The position numbers and the translations under genes were made by a program. Shown piece after piece: positions 27,600 through 37,231 of a stretch of 64,000 nucleotides of DNA; within the stretch, counting starts at the first letter, position 1, and every line of letters starts with the position of its first letter. The notes beneath the pieces are model-generated. The model searched no databases and was not told the origin of the DNA. It was given only the letters and a program-made list of their open reading frames with translations. Location of the stretch: assembly GCF_000829415.1 (NCBI RefSeq), contig NZ_AP014637.1, positions 2,182,001-2,246,000 on the forward strand, in the 5' to 3' direction. Origin of the DNA: Pseudomonas sp. StFLB209 (GTDB lineage: Bacteria > Pseudomonadota > Gammaproteobacteria > Pseudomonadales > Pseudomonadaceae).

Positions 27600-27965
27600 A
27601 TGGCTCGAATATTGATCGTCGATGATTCGCCGACTGAAATGTACAAATTCACCAGCATCCTGGAAAAACACGGCCATCAAGTGTTCAAGGCCGAGAACGG
27701 CGCCGATGGCGTGGCCCTGGCGCGCCAGGAAAAACCCGACGCGGTGTTGATGGACATCGTCATGCCCGGCCTCAATGGCTTTCAGGCCACGCGCCAGTTG
27801 AGCAAGGACGACAGCACCCGGCATATTCCGGTGATCATGATCACCACCAAGGATCAGGAGACTGACAAGGTCTGGGGCACCCGCCAGGGGGCGCGCGATT
27901 ACCTGACCAAGCCGGTGACCGAAGAAACCCTGATCAACACCCTTAACGCGGTACTGGCCGGCTAA
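27600..27965 (+). CDS. pilH: Twitching-motility response regulator PilH
   Basis: This 121-residue CheY-like protein has the same length as P. aeruginosa PilH. Acid pair D8/D9, phosphoacceptor D52 in VLMDIVMPGLNG and K104 in YLTKPV are intact. PilH is thought to act as a phosphate sink, opposing PilG. The start is 43 bp after pilG. Overlapping upstream codons in the same frame are not homologous to the family and were excluded. Confidence 0.95.
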   Translation: MARILIVDDSPTEMYKFTSILEKHGHQVFKAENGADGVALARQEKPDAVLMDIVMPGLNGFQATRQLSKDDSTRHIPVIMITTKDQETDKVWGTRQGARDYLTKPVTEETLINTLNAVLAG

Positions 27966-27980
27966 GCCGCCGGAGCGCCG

Positions 27981-28520
27981 ATGCCCGGGTCGCGTACCGC
28001 TTTCGAACTGTTGTTCGACATCGACCAGCGTTGTCGCTCTCTGGCGGCGGGCCTGCCGTCGCAGGAGACCCGTGGCCAGGACTGGAGCGGTATCGGTTTT
28101 CGCCTGGGCGAGCAGTTGTTTGTCGCGCCGATGGGCGAGATCAGCGAAATTCTCAACGAGCCCCGCGTGGCAGCGATGCCGGGGGTCAAGCCTTGGGTGC
28201 TGGGGCTGGCCAACCTGCGCGGGCGACTGTTGCCGGTGATGGACCTGAGCCGCTATTTCGGCCAGGGCCATGCGCCGTTGCGGCGTCAGCGCCGGGTGCT
28301 GGTGGTCGAACATCAGGAGGTGTTTGCCGGGTTGCTGGTCGATGAAGTGCTGGGTATGCAGCATTTTGAACCCGAAGACTTGCGCGCTGACGCGGCGCAG
28401 CCATTTGGGCCACGCATGGCGCCGTTCGTTCGTGGCCAGTTCCAGAGCACAGCGGTATGGCGAGTGTTCAGCACCCTGGCGCTGGCGCAGTCGGCGGATT
28501 TCATGGATGTTGCGATATAG
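27981..28520 (+). CDS. pilI: CheW-like adaptor PilI
   Basis: This 179-residue CheW-domain protein couples PilJ to ChpA. The adaptor core includes GIGFRLGEQLFVAPMGEISE, VKPWVLGLANLRGRLLPVMD and the second barrel VLVVEHQEVFAGLLVDEVLG. It begins 15 bp after pilH and 32 bp precede pilJ. Confidence 0.93.
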   Translation: MPGSRTAFELLFDIDQRCRSLAAGLPSQETRGQDWSGIGFRLGEQLFVAPMGEISEILNEPRVAAMPGVKPWVLGLANLRGRLLPVMDLSRYFGQGHAPLRRQRRVLVVEHQEVFAGLLVDEVLGMQHFEPEDLRADAAQPFGPRMAPFVRGQFQSTAVWRVFSTLALAQSADFMDVAI

Positions 28521-28552
28521 ACGTTCTCAACAGCCGGGCGGGAGCCTGATTA

Positions 28553-30595
28553 ATGACTGATACAGGCAAGTCCGAAGAAGGGTTGCGCAGCCGTCGGCAG
28601 ATCGTGGTGTTGTTCATCGTGCTGATCGTGCTGATCGTGGTGCTGTTCGCCAACTTCGCCTATCTCAACACCCAGTCGAACTATGACAAGCAGTACATCG
28701 GTCATGCCGGTGAGCTGCGTGTGCTGTCCCAGCGGATTGCCAAGAACGCCACTGAGTCGGCGGCCGGCAAGGCGCAGGCGTTCAAGCTGCTCACCGATGC
28801 GCGTAACGATTTCGACCAGCGCTGGAGCTTCCTGAAAAACGGCGACCCGGCCACCGGCCTGCCTGCGGCGCCATCCGGGGTGCATAAAGAGTTGCGTGCG
28901 GTGCAGAGCGACTGGGAAGCGCTGCGCAAAAGCACAGACGTGATCCTGGCCAACGAGCAGACCGTGCTGTCGCTGCATCAAGTGGCGGCGACCCTGGCCG
29001 AGACCATTCCGCAATTGCAGACCGAGTACGAAAAGGTCGTCGAGATTCTGCTGCAGAGCAAGGCGCCGTCCAGCCAAGTGGTGTTGGCCCAGCGCCAGGC
29101 GTTGCTTGCCGAGCGGATCCTCGGCTCGGTCAATACGGTGCTGGCCGGCGACGAAACCACGGTGCAGGCCGCCGATGCCTTTGGCCGTGATGCCAGCCAG
29201 TTTGGCCGGGTGCTCAATGGCATGCTCGAAGGCAATACCGGGATGAGCATCAGCCGCGTCCAGGACCCGGATGCGCGGGCGCGGCTGGCCGAAATTGCCG
29301 AGTTGTTCGAGTTCGTTTCCGGTTCGGTGGATGAAATCCTCGAAACCTCGCCGGAGCTGTTTCAGGTGCGCGAAGCCGCCGGCAAAATCTTCATCACCTC
29401 CCAGACCCTGCTCGATCAGGCTTCGGCGCTGACCACCAGCCTGGAGCGGCTGACCGGTCAGCGCACGATGAATTCGGTGGGCGGTTATCTACTTGGCCTG
29501 CTGGCGGTGATGTCGGTGTTGCTGATCGGCCTGGTCATGGTCCGCGAGACCAACCGCCAGTTGCACGAAACGGCGCAGAAGAGCGAGCGCAACCAGGCAG
29601 CGATCATGCGCCTGCTCGATGAAATCGAAGACCTTGCCGATGGTGACCTGACCGTCGCGGCATCGGTGACTGAAGACTTCACCGGGGCCATCGCTGACTC
29701 GATCAATTTCTCCATCGACCAGTTGCGTGAACTGGTGGCGACCATCAACTTCACCGCCCAGCAGGTCGCTGCCGCCGTGCAGGAAACCCAGACCACCGCC
29801 ATGCAACTGGCCGGCGCCTCGCAGCATCAGGCCTTGCAGATCAGCGCGGCCTCGGCGGCGATCAACGACATGGCGCAGTCGATCGACCAGGTGTCGACCA
29901 ACGCCTCCGAGTCTTCGACGGTCGCCGCCCGCTCGGTGGCTATCGCCAACAAGGGCAATGAGGTGGTACACAACACCATCCATGGCATGGACAACATTCG
30001 CGAGCAGATTCAGGACACCTCCAAGCGCATCAAGCGTCTGGGTGAGTCATCTCAGGAAATTGGCGATATTGTCAGTCTGATCGACGACATTTCTGACCAG
30101 ACCAACGTACTGGCCCTCAACGCGGCGATCCAGGCGTCGATGGCCGGTGATGCCGGGCGCGGCTTTGCCGTGGTGGCCGACGAAGTACAACGGCTGGCCG
30201 AGCGCTCGTCATCCGCGACCAAACAGATCGAAAGTCTGGTGCGGGCGATCCAGAACGACACCAACGAAGCGGTCATCTCGATGGAGCAGACCACCAGTGA
30301 GGTGGTGCGCGGTGCGCGTCTGGCGCAGGACGCCGGGGTGGCCCTGGAAGAAATCGAAGGCGTATCGCGGGTGCTGGCCGAGCTGATCGAAAGTATCACC
30401 GACGCCGCCCAGCAACAGGCGGTTTCCGCCGGGCAGATCTCCCAGACCATGACCGTGATCCAGCAAATCACCTCGCAGACCACCTCCGGGACGGCAGCCA
30501 CTGCCGAAAGCATCGGCAACCTGGCGAAGCTGGCCAGTGCCATGCGGCGTTCGGTGTCCGGGTTTACCTTGCCTGCCTCCAGAGATCACGGATGA
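28553..30595 (+). CDS. pilJ: Methyl-accepting chemotaxis protein PilJ
   Basis: This 680-residue type IV pilus chemoreceptor has TM1 at about residues 17-38 and a periplasmic domain to about 305 with two similar halves ([20 protein letters not shown] and the [17 protein letters not shown] region). TM2 is near 309-329, a HAMP-like region follows, and the signalling hairpin contains [20 protein letters not shown]. That tip reads [20 protein letters not shown] rather than the usual QAARAGE, as in other PilJ proteins. It is expected to sense surface or pilus signals and regulate ChpA. No methyltransferase PilK gene follows. Confidence 0.95.
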   Translation: MTDTGKSEEGLRSRRQIVVLFIVLIVLIVVLFANFAYLNTQSNYDKQYIGHAGELRVLSQRIAKNATESAAGKAQAFKLLTDARNDFDQRWSFLKNGDPATGLPAAPSGVHKELRAVQSDWEALRKSTDVILANEQTVLSLHQVAATLAETIPQLQTEYEKVVEILLQSKAPSSQVVLAQRQALLAERILGSVNTVLAGDETTVQAADAFGRDASQFGRVLNGMLEGNTGMSISRVQDPDARARLAEIAELFEFVSGSVDEILETSPELFQVREAAGKIFITSQTLLDQASALTTSLERLTGQRTMNSVGGYLLGLLAVMSVLLIGLVMVRETNRQLHETAQKSERNQAAIMRLLDEIEDLADGDLTVAASVTEDFTGAIADSINFSIDQLRELVATINFTAQQVAAAVQETQTTAMQLAGASQHQALQISAASAAINDMAQSIDQVSTNASESSTVAARSVAIANKGNEVVHNTIHGMDNIREQIQDTSKRIKRLGESSQEIGDIVSLIDDISDQTNVLALNAAIQASMAGDAGRGFAVVADEVQRLAERSSSATKQIESLVRAIQNDTNEAVISMEQTTSEVVRGARLAQDAGVALEEIEGVSRVLAELIESITDAAQQQAVSAGQISQTMTVIQQITSQTTSGTAATAESIGNLAKLASAMRRSVSGFTLPASRDHG

Positions 30596-30637
30596 CGCGG
30601 TTCACCTTCATGCCCGACAGCCAGAGCCACGCGCGCC

Positions 30638-33600
30638 ATGCCTGACCGCCACGACTATGTCGCCCTTGAGTGGGTCAAAGGCAGCATCGCCGAAACCCTC
30701 GCGCAGGCCCGTCAGGCGCTGGACGGCTATATCGCCAGCCCTGATAAAGGCGCTGCCCTGGATGAGTGCCTGAACGGCGTGCATCAGGTCTATGGCTGCC
30801 TGCAGATGATCGAGTTCTACGGCGCGGCGCTGCTCGCCGAAGAAATCGAAAAGCTGGCGCTGGCCCTGCGTGGGCAACGGCTGGCCAATCAGCCTGAAGC
30901 CTTGCAACTGCTCAGTCAGGCAATGAACCAGTTGCCGATCTATCTGGAGCGTATTCACACCGCGCGGCGCGATCTGCCGCTGGTGATCCTGCCGTTGCTC
31001 AACGACCTGCGCAGTGTTCGCGGCGAGAGCCTGCTGTCGGAAACCAGCCTGTTTGCGCCCTTGCTCGATGATACCGGCCCGCTCGACGCCCAGACCCTGG
31101 CCCAGCGCGATTTTCCTGGCCTGGCGCAACTGCTGCGCACCTGGCGGCAAAGCCTGCAGGATGCTCTGAGCGGGTTGATCCGCGAACAGGATGTGCCGTC
31201 GCAGTTGCAACACCTGACTGAAGTGTTCGCCCATCTCGAACGGCTGTGCGAAGGCGCCCCGCTCGAAGCGTTATGGCGCATCACCTCGGCGCTGGTCGAC
31301 AGCATGGCGGCTGGCAGTTTTACCAACAGCCCTGCGCTGCGCAGCCTGTTCCGGGATGCCGACCATGAGCTTGAACGGCTGATCGAACAGGGCGTATCAG
31401 CGATCAACCAGCCCGCGCCGGACGAATTGCTCAAGAGCCTGCTGTTCTATATCGCCAAATCCGACAGCCAGTCAGCGAAAGTGCTGGCGCTCAGAGAACA
31501 GTACGCGCTGGACGATGCATTGCCTGCCAGCCACATCGTGTTCGAAGAGCGGGCGCGGATGACGGCGCCGGATCGCGACGCCATGCGCAGCATAATCCTG
31601 GCGGTGTGCGAAGGCCTGGTGCGGGCCAAGGAACGGCTGGACGTGTTCGTGCGCGGTGACCGCCAGCGGGTCAGCGAACTCAACGCACTGTTGCCGTCGT
31701 TGCGGCAGATTGCCGATACCCTGGCGGTATTGGGCTTCGGCCAGCCGCGCAAGGTCATCATCGACCAGACCAGTGTGGTGCAGGGCATGGCCCAAGGGCA
31801 GCGTGAGCCCAGCGACGCGACCCTGATGGATGTGGCCGGCGCGCTGCTTTACGTCGAGTCGACCCTGGCCGGCATGGTGGGCGGCAGCGCTGAAACCCGC
31901 CGTGAAGAGAGCCATCTGCCGACCACTGATCTGACCCGCATTCATCAACTGGTGATTCGCGAAGCTCTGGTGGTCTTGCAGCAGGCCAGAGACGTCTTGC
32001 TCGACGCGCTGGATGGCCAGTGGTCGCCAGCGCGCCTGCTGCCTCTGCATGAGTATCTCTGGCAGGTGCGCGGGGCCCTGGCGATGATCCCGCTGGCCAC
32101 CGCCGCCGGCCTGCTGACGGCCTGCAGCGACTATGTTCGCGAGCAGTTGTCGGCTGCCGACAGCGCGCCGCCCGCCGCGCAGCTTGACGACCTGGCCGAT
32201 GCGCTCAGTGCCATCGAGTATTACCTTGAGCGCATGGTCGAAGACCACCATGCTCCCGGTGACCGCTTGCTGGCGATGGCTGAGGCCAGCCTGGCACGGT
32301 TGGGTTACGTGGCTACGCCGCTGGTGGAGGCGCTCGAAGAGCCGGTCCTGGCAGCGGGCGCAGCAAGCCCGGAGCTTGCCCGGGTGCTGGCGCGACCATT
32401 GGCGGCGGTCAACCCGCCCGGTCGCGACATGCCGGCCAGCCTGTTGCCACCGCCGCTCAATGAACAGGCGGTAGACGATGAACTGCGCGAGGTCTTCATC
32501 GAGGAAGCCGAAGAAGTCCTGGCCGCTCTGCAAGAGCAGTTGCCGCGCTGGCTGGTTGCCCTGGCCACGCCGGGGGTGGCCAGCAACCAGACGCTGGCCG
32601 ACATTCGCCGTGCGTTCCACACCCTCAAGGGCAGTGGCCGCATGGTCCGTGCGCTGGTGATCAGTGAGCTGGCCTGGTCGGTGGAAAACCTGCTCAACCG
32701 CATCCTCGAAGACAGCGTGGTCGCTGACCAGCAGGTGCGTCAGTTGCTGGCCGGGGTGCAGGCGTTACTGCCTGAGCTGCTCCGCGATTTCGCCAGTAAT
32801 GCCCAGCGTCAGCGCGAAGACGCCGACCGCCTTGCCGCTCAGGCCAAGGTACTGGCTGACGGCAAGCCGGATGATGAGCCCGACACCCAATTGCTGGAGA
32901 TCTTCCGTCAGGAAGCCCAGGGGCATTTGCAGACCATCGACCGTTTTCTCGATAGCGCCTCACGCAATGACTCATCCGCGATTGGTGATGACCTGCACCG
33001 CGCCCTGCACACCCTCAAAGGCAGTGCCTACATGGCCGGTGTGCTGCCGATTGCCGAACTGGCCAAGGCACTGGACGAGTTGATACGCGAGTTCAAGGCC
33101 AACCTGATCGCCATTGAAACACCGGAATTGAAGCTGCTACGCGCCGCCGAGCCGCTGTTTTATAAAGGCCTTGAGCAATTGGGCAGCCAGCCGCTGGCGC
33201 CCATTGAAGGGGCCGCTGAGGTGATCGAGGCGGCGCACTCGCTGCTGCAGCAACGCCTTGCTGCGGCCCTGCAAGACACCGATGAGGGCAGTGCTGAGCG
33301 CCTCAACCCCAAGGCGATCACCACCTTTCTGCATCAGGGCATGGATATTGTGCTCGACGCCGAGGGCCTGTTGCAGCGCTGGCGCGAGCATCCGGGCCAG
33401 CGTCAGGAACTGACCACCCTGCTTGATGAGTTGACCAGCCTGGGGCACAGCGCGCACCTGGCCGAATTGCCGCAGGTCGATGAACTGTGCGAGGCCTTGC
33501 TGGACCTGTACGGCGCGGTTGAAGAAAGCAGCCTGGCAGTCAGTGAGCGGTTTTTCCATGAGGCTGAACAGGCCCATGAAGCACTGATCGACATGCTCGA

Positions 33601-36472
33601 CCAACTGGCTGCCGGTCAGGACGTGCAGCCGCGCGCCGATCGCATCGAGGCCTTGCATGCGCTGCTCGACGAAGCACTGGAGCCCGGCGCCGCCGGACTG
33701 GTCTCCAGCGCTGGCCAGCGGGTCATCGAGCTGGGCGCCGCCACCGACCAGCTTGCCGAAGAGGGCGGCCAGGACGATGAAATTGTCGCGATATTTCTTG
33801 AGGAAGCCGCCGATATCCTCGACAGCGCTGGCGAGGCATTGCAGCGCTGGCTGACGGCTCCGGACAATTCGGCGCCCCTGCCGTCGCTGCAACGTGATCT
33901 GCATACCCTCAAGGGCGGCGCGCGAATGGCCGCTATCAGCCCGGTGAGCAATCTGGGGCATGAGCTGGAGGCGTTGTACGCCGGGCTGATCGAGCGTCGT
34001 TACGGCTATTCACCGGAACTGGCCGAGTTGCTGCTGGCCAGCCACGACCATCTGGCCCTGATGCTGGAGCAACTGCGCCACCGCGAAGCCCTGGACGACC
34101 CGGCAGCGCTGATCGAGGCCATCGAGGCACTGCGCTGCGCCAGTGGCCGCGACCCCGATGCCGGGCTGGCGCTTGCCACTGAGCCGGCCGCCGACGGCCC
34201 CGAGCGTGATCCTGAACTGCGCGCCGTGTTTCTCCAGGAAGGCCTGGATATTCTCGACAGCGCTGGCGCTGCCCTGGCGCGCTGGCAGGCTGACCCGCAT
34301 AACCTGCTGGAAGTCGAGACGCTGCTGCGCGACCTGCACACCCTCAAGGGCGGTGCACGGATGGTCGAGATCAAGCCGATCAGCGATCTGGCCCATGAGA
34401 TCGAATCGCTCTACGAAGCGGTGTCTGCCGGGCTCCGCCAGCCCGGCCCGGTGTTGCTGGAGCTGTTGCAGCGCGGCCATGACCTGTTGGCCGACATGCT
34501 CGATGCGGTGCGCGCCGAACAACCGCTGCCCGATGCCGTTCGACTGATCGATAACATTCGCCAGCTCGATGTGCTGGAGCCGGTCGTCGTGGCGCCGCCG
34601 GTGCCAGCCGCTGGCGCCGAGAGCGAAGTCGAGCGAGCCGGGCCGGAAATGGTCAAGGTGGCCGCAGAAGACCTGGAACAACTGGTCAACCTGGCCGGCG
34701 AGACGTCGATTTTTCGCGGCCGTATCGAACAACAGATTCTCGATACCAGGGCCACCCTGGTAGAGGTTGAAACCACTCTGGAGCGTATGCGCGACCAGCT
34801 GCGCCGCCTGGAAACCGAAACCCAGGGGAGTATTCTCAGCCGCGAGCAGAGCCACGCCGAATGGCGTGGCTACGAAGATTTCGACCCGCTTGAAATGGAC
34901 CGCCATTCGCAGCTCCAGCAGTTGTCCCGGGCACTGACCGAGTCGGCCTCTGACTTGCTGGACCTCAAAGAGACCCTCGACCAGCGCAACCGCTATGCCG
35001 AGACGTTGCTGGCCAAGCAGGCGCGAGTCAACACCGAGTTGCAGGAGGGCCTGATGCGCACCCGCATGGTGCCGTTCGAGCGCCTGGTGCCGCGCTTGCG
35101 CCGGGTGGTGCGCCAAGTGGCGGGCGAACTGAACAAGCAGGTGCAATTCGACGTCGGCAATGCTGAGGGTGATATGGACCGCAGCGTGCTGGAGCGCATG
35201 GTCGCGCCGCTGGAGCACATGCTGCGCAATGCGGTGGACCATGGCCTGGAAAGCACCGAGCGACGCATCGCGGCGGGCAAACCGGAGCAGGGCCATATTC
35301 GTCTCGACCTGCGGCATGAGGGCGGCGATATCGTTATCGAGCTGAGCGACGATGGTCTGGGTGTCGACCTGGCTGCGGTACGGCGCAAGGCGATCAAGCG
35401 TGGGCTGATCCAGCCCGATGCGGTGCTGGCTGACCATGAAGTGCTGTCGTTCATTCTTGAGGCCGGGTTCTCGACTGCCGAAGTCATCACCCAGATTTCC
35501 GGGCGCGGCGTGGGCATGGACGTGGTGCATGCCGAGGTCAAGCAACTGGGCGGTTCGATGAGCATCGACTCGGTGCCGGGCCAGGGCACACACTTCCGGA
35601 TTCGTCTGCCATTCTCGGTGTCGGTCAACCGGGCCTTGATGGTGCAGTGCGGTGATGAGCTGTACGCCTTGCCGCTCAATACCGTTGAGGGCCTGGTCAG
35701 GGTGATGCCCGGCGAGTTGCTTGAGCATTACCAGAGCCAGCCGCCGCGTTACCGTTATGGCGGGCATACCTACGACCTGCGCTATCTGGGCGAACTGCTG
35801 GGCATTGGCCGGCCGCGCCTGCACGAGCAAATGCAGCCGGTGCCGGTGCTGCTGGTGCATCAGCAGGACCAATGGGTCGCGGTGCAGGTCGATGCGCTGG
35901 CGGGTTCACGGGAAATCGTGGTCAAGAGCCTCGGCCCGCAGTTTTCCAGGGTCCAGGGTGTTACCGGGGCGACCATTCTGGGCGATGGCCGGGTGGTGTT
36001 GATCCTTGACCTGCTCGCCTGGTTGCGTGGCCAGCAGGGCCGCGCATCGATGCAGCAACCGGCCTGGCGCCTGCTGCCGGTTGGCGCCACCGGGCAACGG
36101 ACCCTGCGCGTCATGGTGGTGGATGACTCGGTGACGGTGCGCAAAGTCACCAGCCGCCTGCTGGAGCGCCACGGCATGCAGGTGCTGACCGCCAAGGATG
36201 GGGTCGATGCCATGAGCCTGCTGGAACAACACACACCGGACATCCTGCTGCTGGACATCGAAATGCCGCGCATGGATGGTTTCGAAGTGGCCAGCCTGAT
36301 CCGTCGGCATGAACGGCTGCGCGACTTGCCGATCATCATGATTACCTCGCGTTCTGGGCAAAAACACCGTGATCGGGCGATGGCCTTGGGCGTCAACGAT
36401 TATCTGAGCAAGCCCTACCAGGAGTCGGTCCTGCTCGAAAGCATCGCCCGCTGGAGTTCGCCGCATGCCTGA
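30638..36472 (+). CDS. chpA: Hybrid chemotaxis histidine kinase ChpA
   Basis: This 1944-residue multidomain kinase controls PilG and PilH. The N-terminal 600 residues are FimL/ChpA-like. Four Hpt domains with the phospho-site HTLKG follow: H661, H791, H1089 and H1234. A histidine-less region at about 890-1000 looks like a decayed Hpt. A CheA dimerisation segment, HATPase (MLRNAVDHGLEST, GDIVIELSDDGLGVDL, GRGVGMDVVH), CheW-like domain and C-terminal receiver follow; the receiver has D1873 in LLLDIEMPRMDG. P. aeruginosa ChpA (about 2470 residues) is considerably longer, so this version is shortened. It begins 42 bp after pilJ and overlaps chpC by 8 bp. Confidence 0.95.
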   Translation: MPDRHDYVALEWVKGSIAETLAQARQALDGYIASPDKGAALDECLNGVHQVYGCLQMIEFYGAALLAEEIEKLALALRGQRLANQPEALQLLSQAMNQLPIYLERIHTARRDLPLVILPLLNDLRSVRGESLLSETSLFAPLLDDTGPLDAQTLAQRDFPGLAQLLRTWRQSLQDALSGLIREQDVPSQLQHLTEVFAHLERLCEGAPLEALWRITSALVDSMAAGSFTNSPALRSLFRDADHELERLIEQGVSAINQPAPDELLKSLLFYIAKSDSQSAKVLALREQYALDDALPASHIVFEERARMTAPDRDAMRSIILAVCEGLVRAKERLDVFVRGDRQRVSELNALLPSLRQIADTLAVLGFGQPRKVIIDQTSVVQGMAQGQREPSDATLMDVAGALLYVESTLAGMVGGSAETRREESHLPTTDLTRIHQLVIREALVVLQQARDVLLDALDGQWSPARLLPLHEYLWQVRGALAMIPLATAAGLLTACSDYVREQLSAADSAPPAAQLDDLADALSAIEYYLERMVEDHHAPGDRLLAMAEASLARLGYVATPLVEALEEPVLAAGAASPELARVLARPLAAVNPPGRDMPASLLPPPLNEQAVDDELREVFIEEAEEVLAALQEQLPRWLVALATPGVASNQTLADIRRAFHTLKGSGRMVRALVISELAWSVENLLNRILEDSVVADQQVRQLLAGVQALLPELLRDFASNAQRQREDADRLAAQAKVLADGKPDDEPDTQLLEIFRQEAQGHLQTIDRFLDSASRNDSSAIGDDLHRALHTLKGSAYMAGVLPIAELAKALDELIREFKANLIAIETPELKLLRAAEPLFYKGLEQLGSQPLAPIEGAAEVIEAAHSLLQQRLAAALQDTDEGSAERLNPKAITTFLHQGMDIVLDAEGLLQRWREHPGQRQELTTLLDELTSLGHSAHLAELPQVDELCEALLDLYGAVEESSLAVSERFFHEAEQAHEALIDMLDQLAAGQDVQPRADRIEALHALLDEALEPGAAGLVSSAGQRVIELGAATDQLAEEGGQDDEIVAIFLEEAADILDSAGEALQRWLTAPDNSAPLPSLQRDLHTLKGGARMAAISPVSNLGHELEALYAGLIERRYGYSPELAELLLASHDHLALMLEQLRHREALDDPAALIEAIEALRCASGRDPDAGLALATEPAADGPERDPELRAVFLQEGLDILDSAGAALARWQADPHNLLEVETLLRDLHTLKGGARMVEIKPISDLAHEIESLYEAVSAGLRQPGPVLLELLQRGHDLLADMLDAVRAEQPLPDAVRLIDNIRQLDVLEPVVVAPPVPAAGAESEVERAGPEMVKVAAEDLEQLVNLAGETSIFRGRIEQQILDTRATLVEVETTLERMRDQLRRLETETQGSILSREQSHAEWRGYEDFDPLEMDRHSQLQQLSRALTESASDLLDLKETLDQRNRYAETLLAKQARVNTELQEGLMRTRMVPFERLVPRLRRVVRQVAGELNKQVQFDVGNAEGDMDRSVLERMVAPLEHMLRNAVDHGLESTERRIAAGKPEQGHIRLDLRHEGGDIVIELSDDGLGVDLAAVRRKAIKRGLIQPDAVLADHEVLSFILEAGFSTAEVITQISGRGVGMDVVHAEVKQLGGSMSIDSVPGQGTHFRIRLPFSVSVNRALMVQCGDELYALPLNTVEGLVRVMPGELLEHYQSQPPRYRYGGHTYDLRYLGELLGIGRPRLHEQMQPVPVLLVHQQDQWVAVQVDALAGSREIVVKSLGPQFSRVQGVTGATILGDGRVVLILDLLAWLRGQQGRASMQQPAWRLLPVGATGQRTLRVMVVDDSVTVRKVTSRLLERHGMQVLTAKDGVDAMSLLEQHTPDILLLDIEMPRMDGFEVASLIRRHERLRDLPIIMITSRSGQKHRDRAMALGVNDYLSKPYQESVLLESIARWSSPHA

Positions 36473-36953
36473 TGTCGCCTACGAGTCCAGCCGCCGCTCG
36501 ACCCTGACCTGCCTGCTGTTGCCGCTCAGTGACCGCTACCTGCTGTTGCCCAACGTTGCGGTCGCGGAACTGATCGATTACCAGGATTGCCATGCCGACC
36601 CGAATGCCCCGGCCTGGTATTTGGGCAATATCCGCTGGCGCGAGCTTGATCTGCCGTTGCTGAGCTTCGAAGCCGCCTGCGGCGGACGCACCAAGGTCGG
36701 CGGCCGGGCCCGCATCGTGGTGCTCAATGCGCTGGGCGGTAACGCCGAACGCCGGTATCTGGCGCTGCTGATCCAGAACATCCCGCGCTCGTGCAAGGTC
36801 GACAATCAGTTGAGCTACGTCGATGTACCGCTGGCATCGCTGGAGCTGGCTGCGGTGCAGGTCGGCGACACGCTGGCCCGGGTGCCGGACCTGGTGGGGC
36901 TGGAGCAGTGGCTGGTGGACGCGGGCGTGGTCGATAACGATACACGGCCGTAG
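36465..36953 (+). CDS. chpC: CheW-like protein ChpC
   Basis: This 162-residue CheW-domain adaptor of the Pil-Chp system contains CLLLPLSDRYLLLPNVAVAE, DLPLLSFEAACGG and YLALLIQNIPRSCKVDNQLS. The start overlaps chpA by 8 bp. The methylesterase gene chpB that separates chpA and chpC in P. aeruginosa is absent. The stop codon TAG is the first three bases of a REP motif (TAGGAGCGG), so the natural C-terminus may have been altered by repeat insertion. Confidence 0.92.
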   Translation: MPDVAYESSRRSTLTCLLLPLSDRYLLLPNVAVAELIDYQDCHADPNAPAWYLGNIRWRELDLPLLSFEAACGGRTKVGGRARIVVLNALGGNAERRYLALLIQNIPRSCKVDNQLSYVDVPLASLELAAVQVGDTLARVPDLVGLEQWLVDAGVVDNDTRP

Positions 36954-37018
36954 GAGCGGCTTTAGCCGCGAAGGGCTTGCGGCCAAAGCAAAAGCTTCCC
37001 GGCTAAAGCCGGTCCTAC
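36950..37018. repeat. REP doublet at the chpC stop codon
   Basis: GTAGGAGCGGCTTTAGCCGCG and the inverted CCGGCTAAAGCCGGTCCTAC face each other across a 26-bp centre. The TAG at 36951-36953 is the chpC stop. It is the same class as 15877-15978. Confidence 0.8.
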
Positions 37019-37021
37019 AGG

Positions 37022-37128
37022 CTAATGCCGATCAGTTAAGGACAACGCGGTCATTGTGGGAGGAGCCGGCCGGACCCTCCCACGGAGACCGAGCAAGGTT
37101 CGATAATCGCTTAACTGATCGGCATTAG
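37022..37128. mobile_element. 107-bp nested-palindrome element, MITE-like
   Basis: A perfect 19-bp inverted repeat bounds the element: CTAATGCCGATCAGTTAAG at 37022-37040 and its reverse complement at 37110-37128. Inside is a second perfect palindrome pair, GTGGGAGG (37056-37063) and CCTCCCAC (37076-37083). TCCTAC occurs close to both ends (37013-37018 and 37129-37134), but the left copy is separated from the repeat by three bases, so it is not a clean target duplication. No reading frame is present. It is best explained as a non-autonomous insertion element or IS remnant between chpC and mdcA; the parental transposase is not identified. Confidence 0.6.
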
Positions 37129-37231
37129 TCCTACCATTAACCTGAGCGTAACGATTCCACGCTGAGCTTGATTGATGCCGCGCCCGGCGGCTTCTAAGGT
37201 GACCCACGACAGCGATCATCGTGGAGTGACC

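Noticed and set aside
34010..35872. 620-codon frame antisense to chpA
   Set aside because: Shadow of a recognised gene; composition rich in His, Gln and Arg typical of antisense GC-rich frames.
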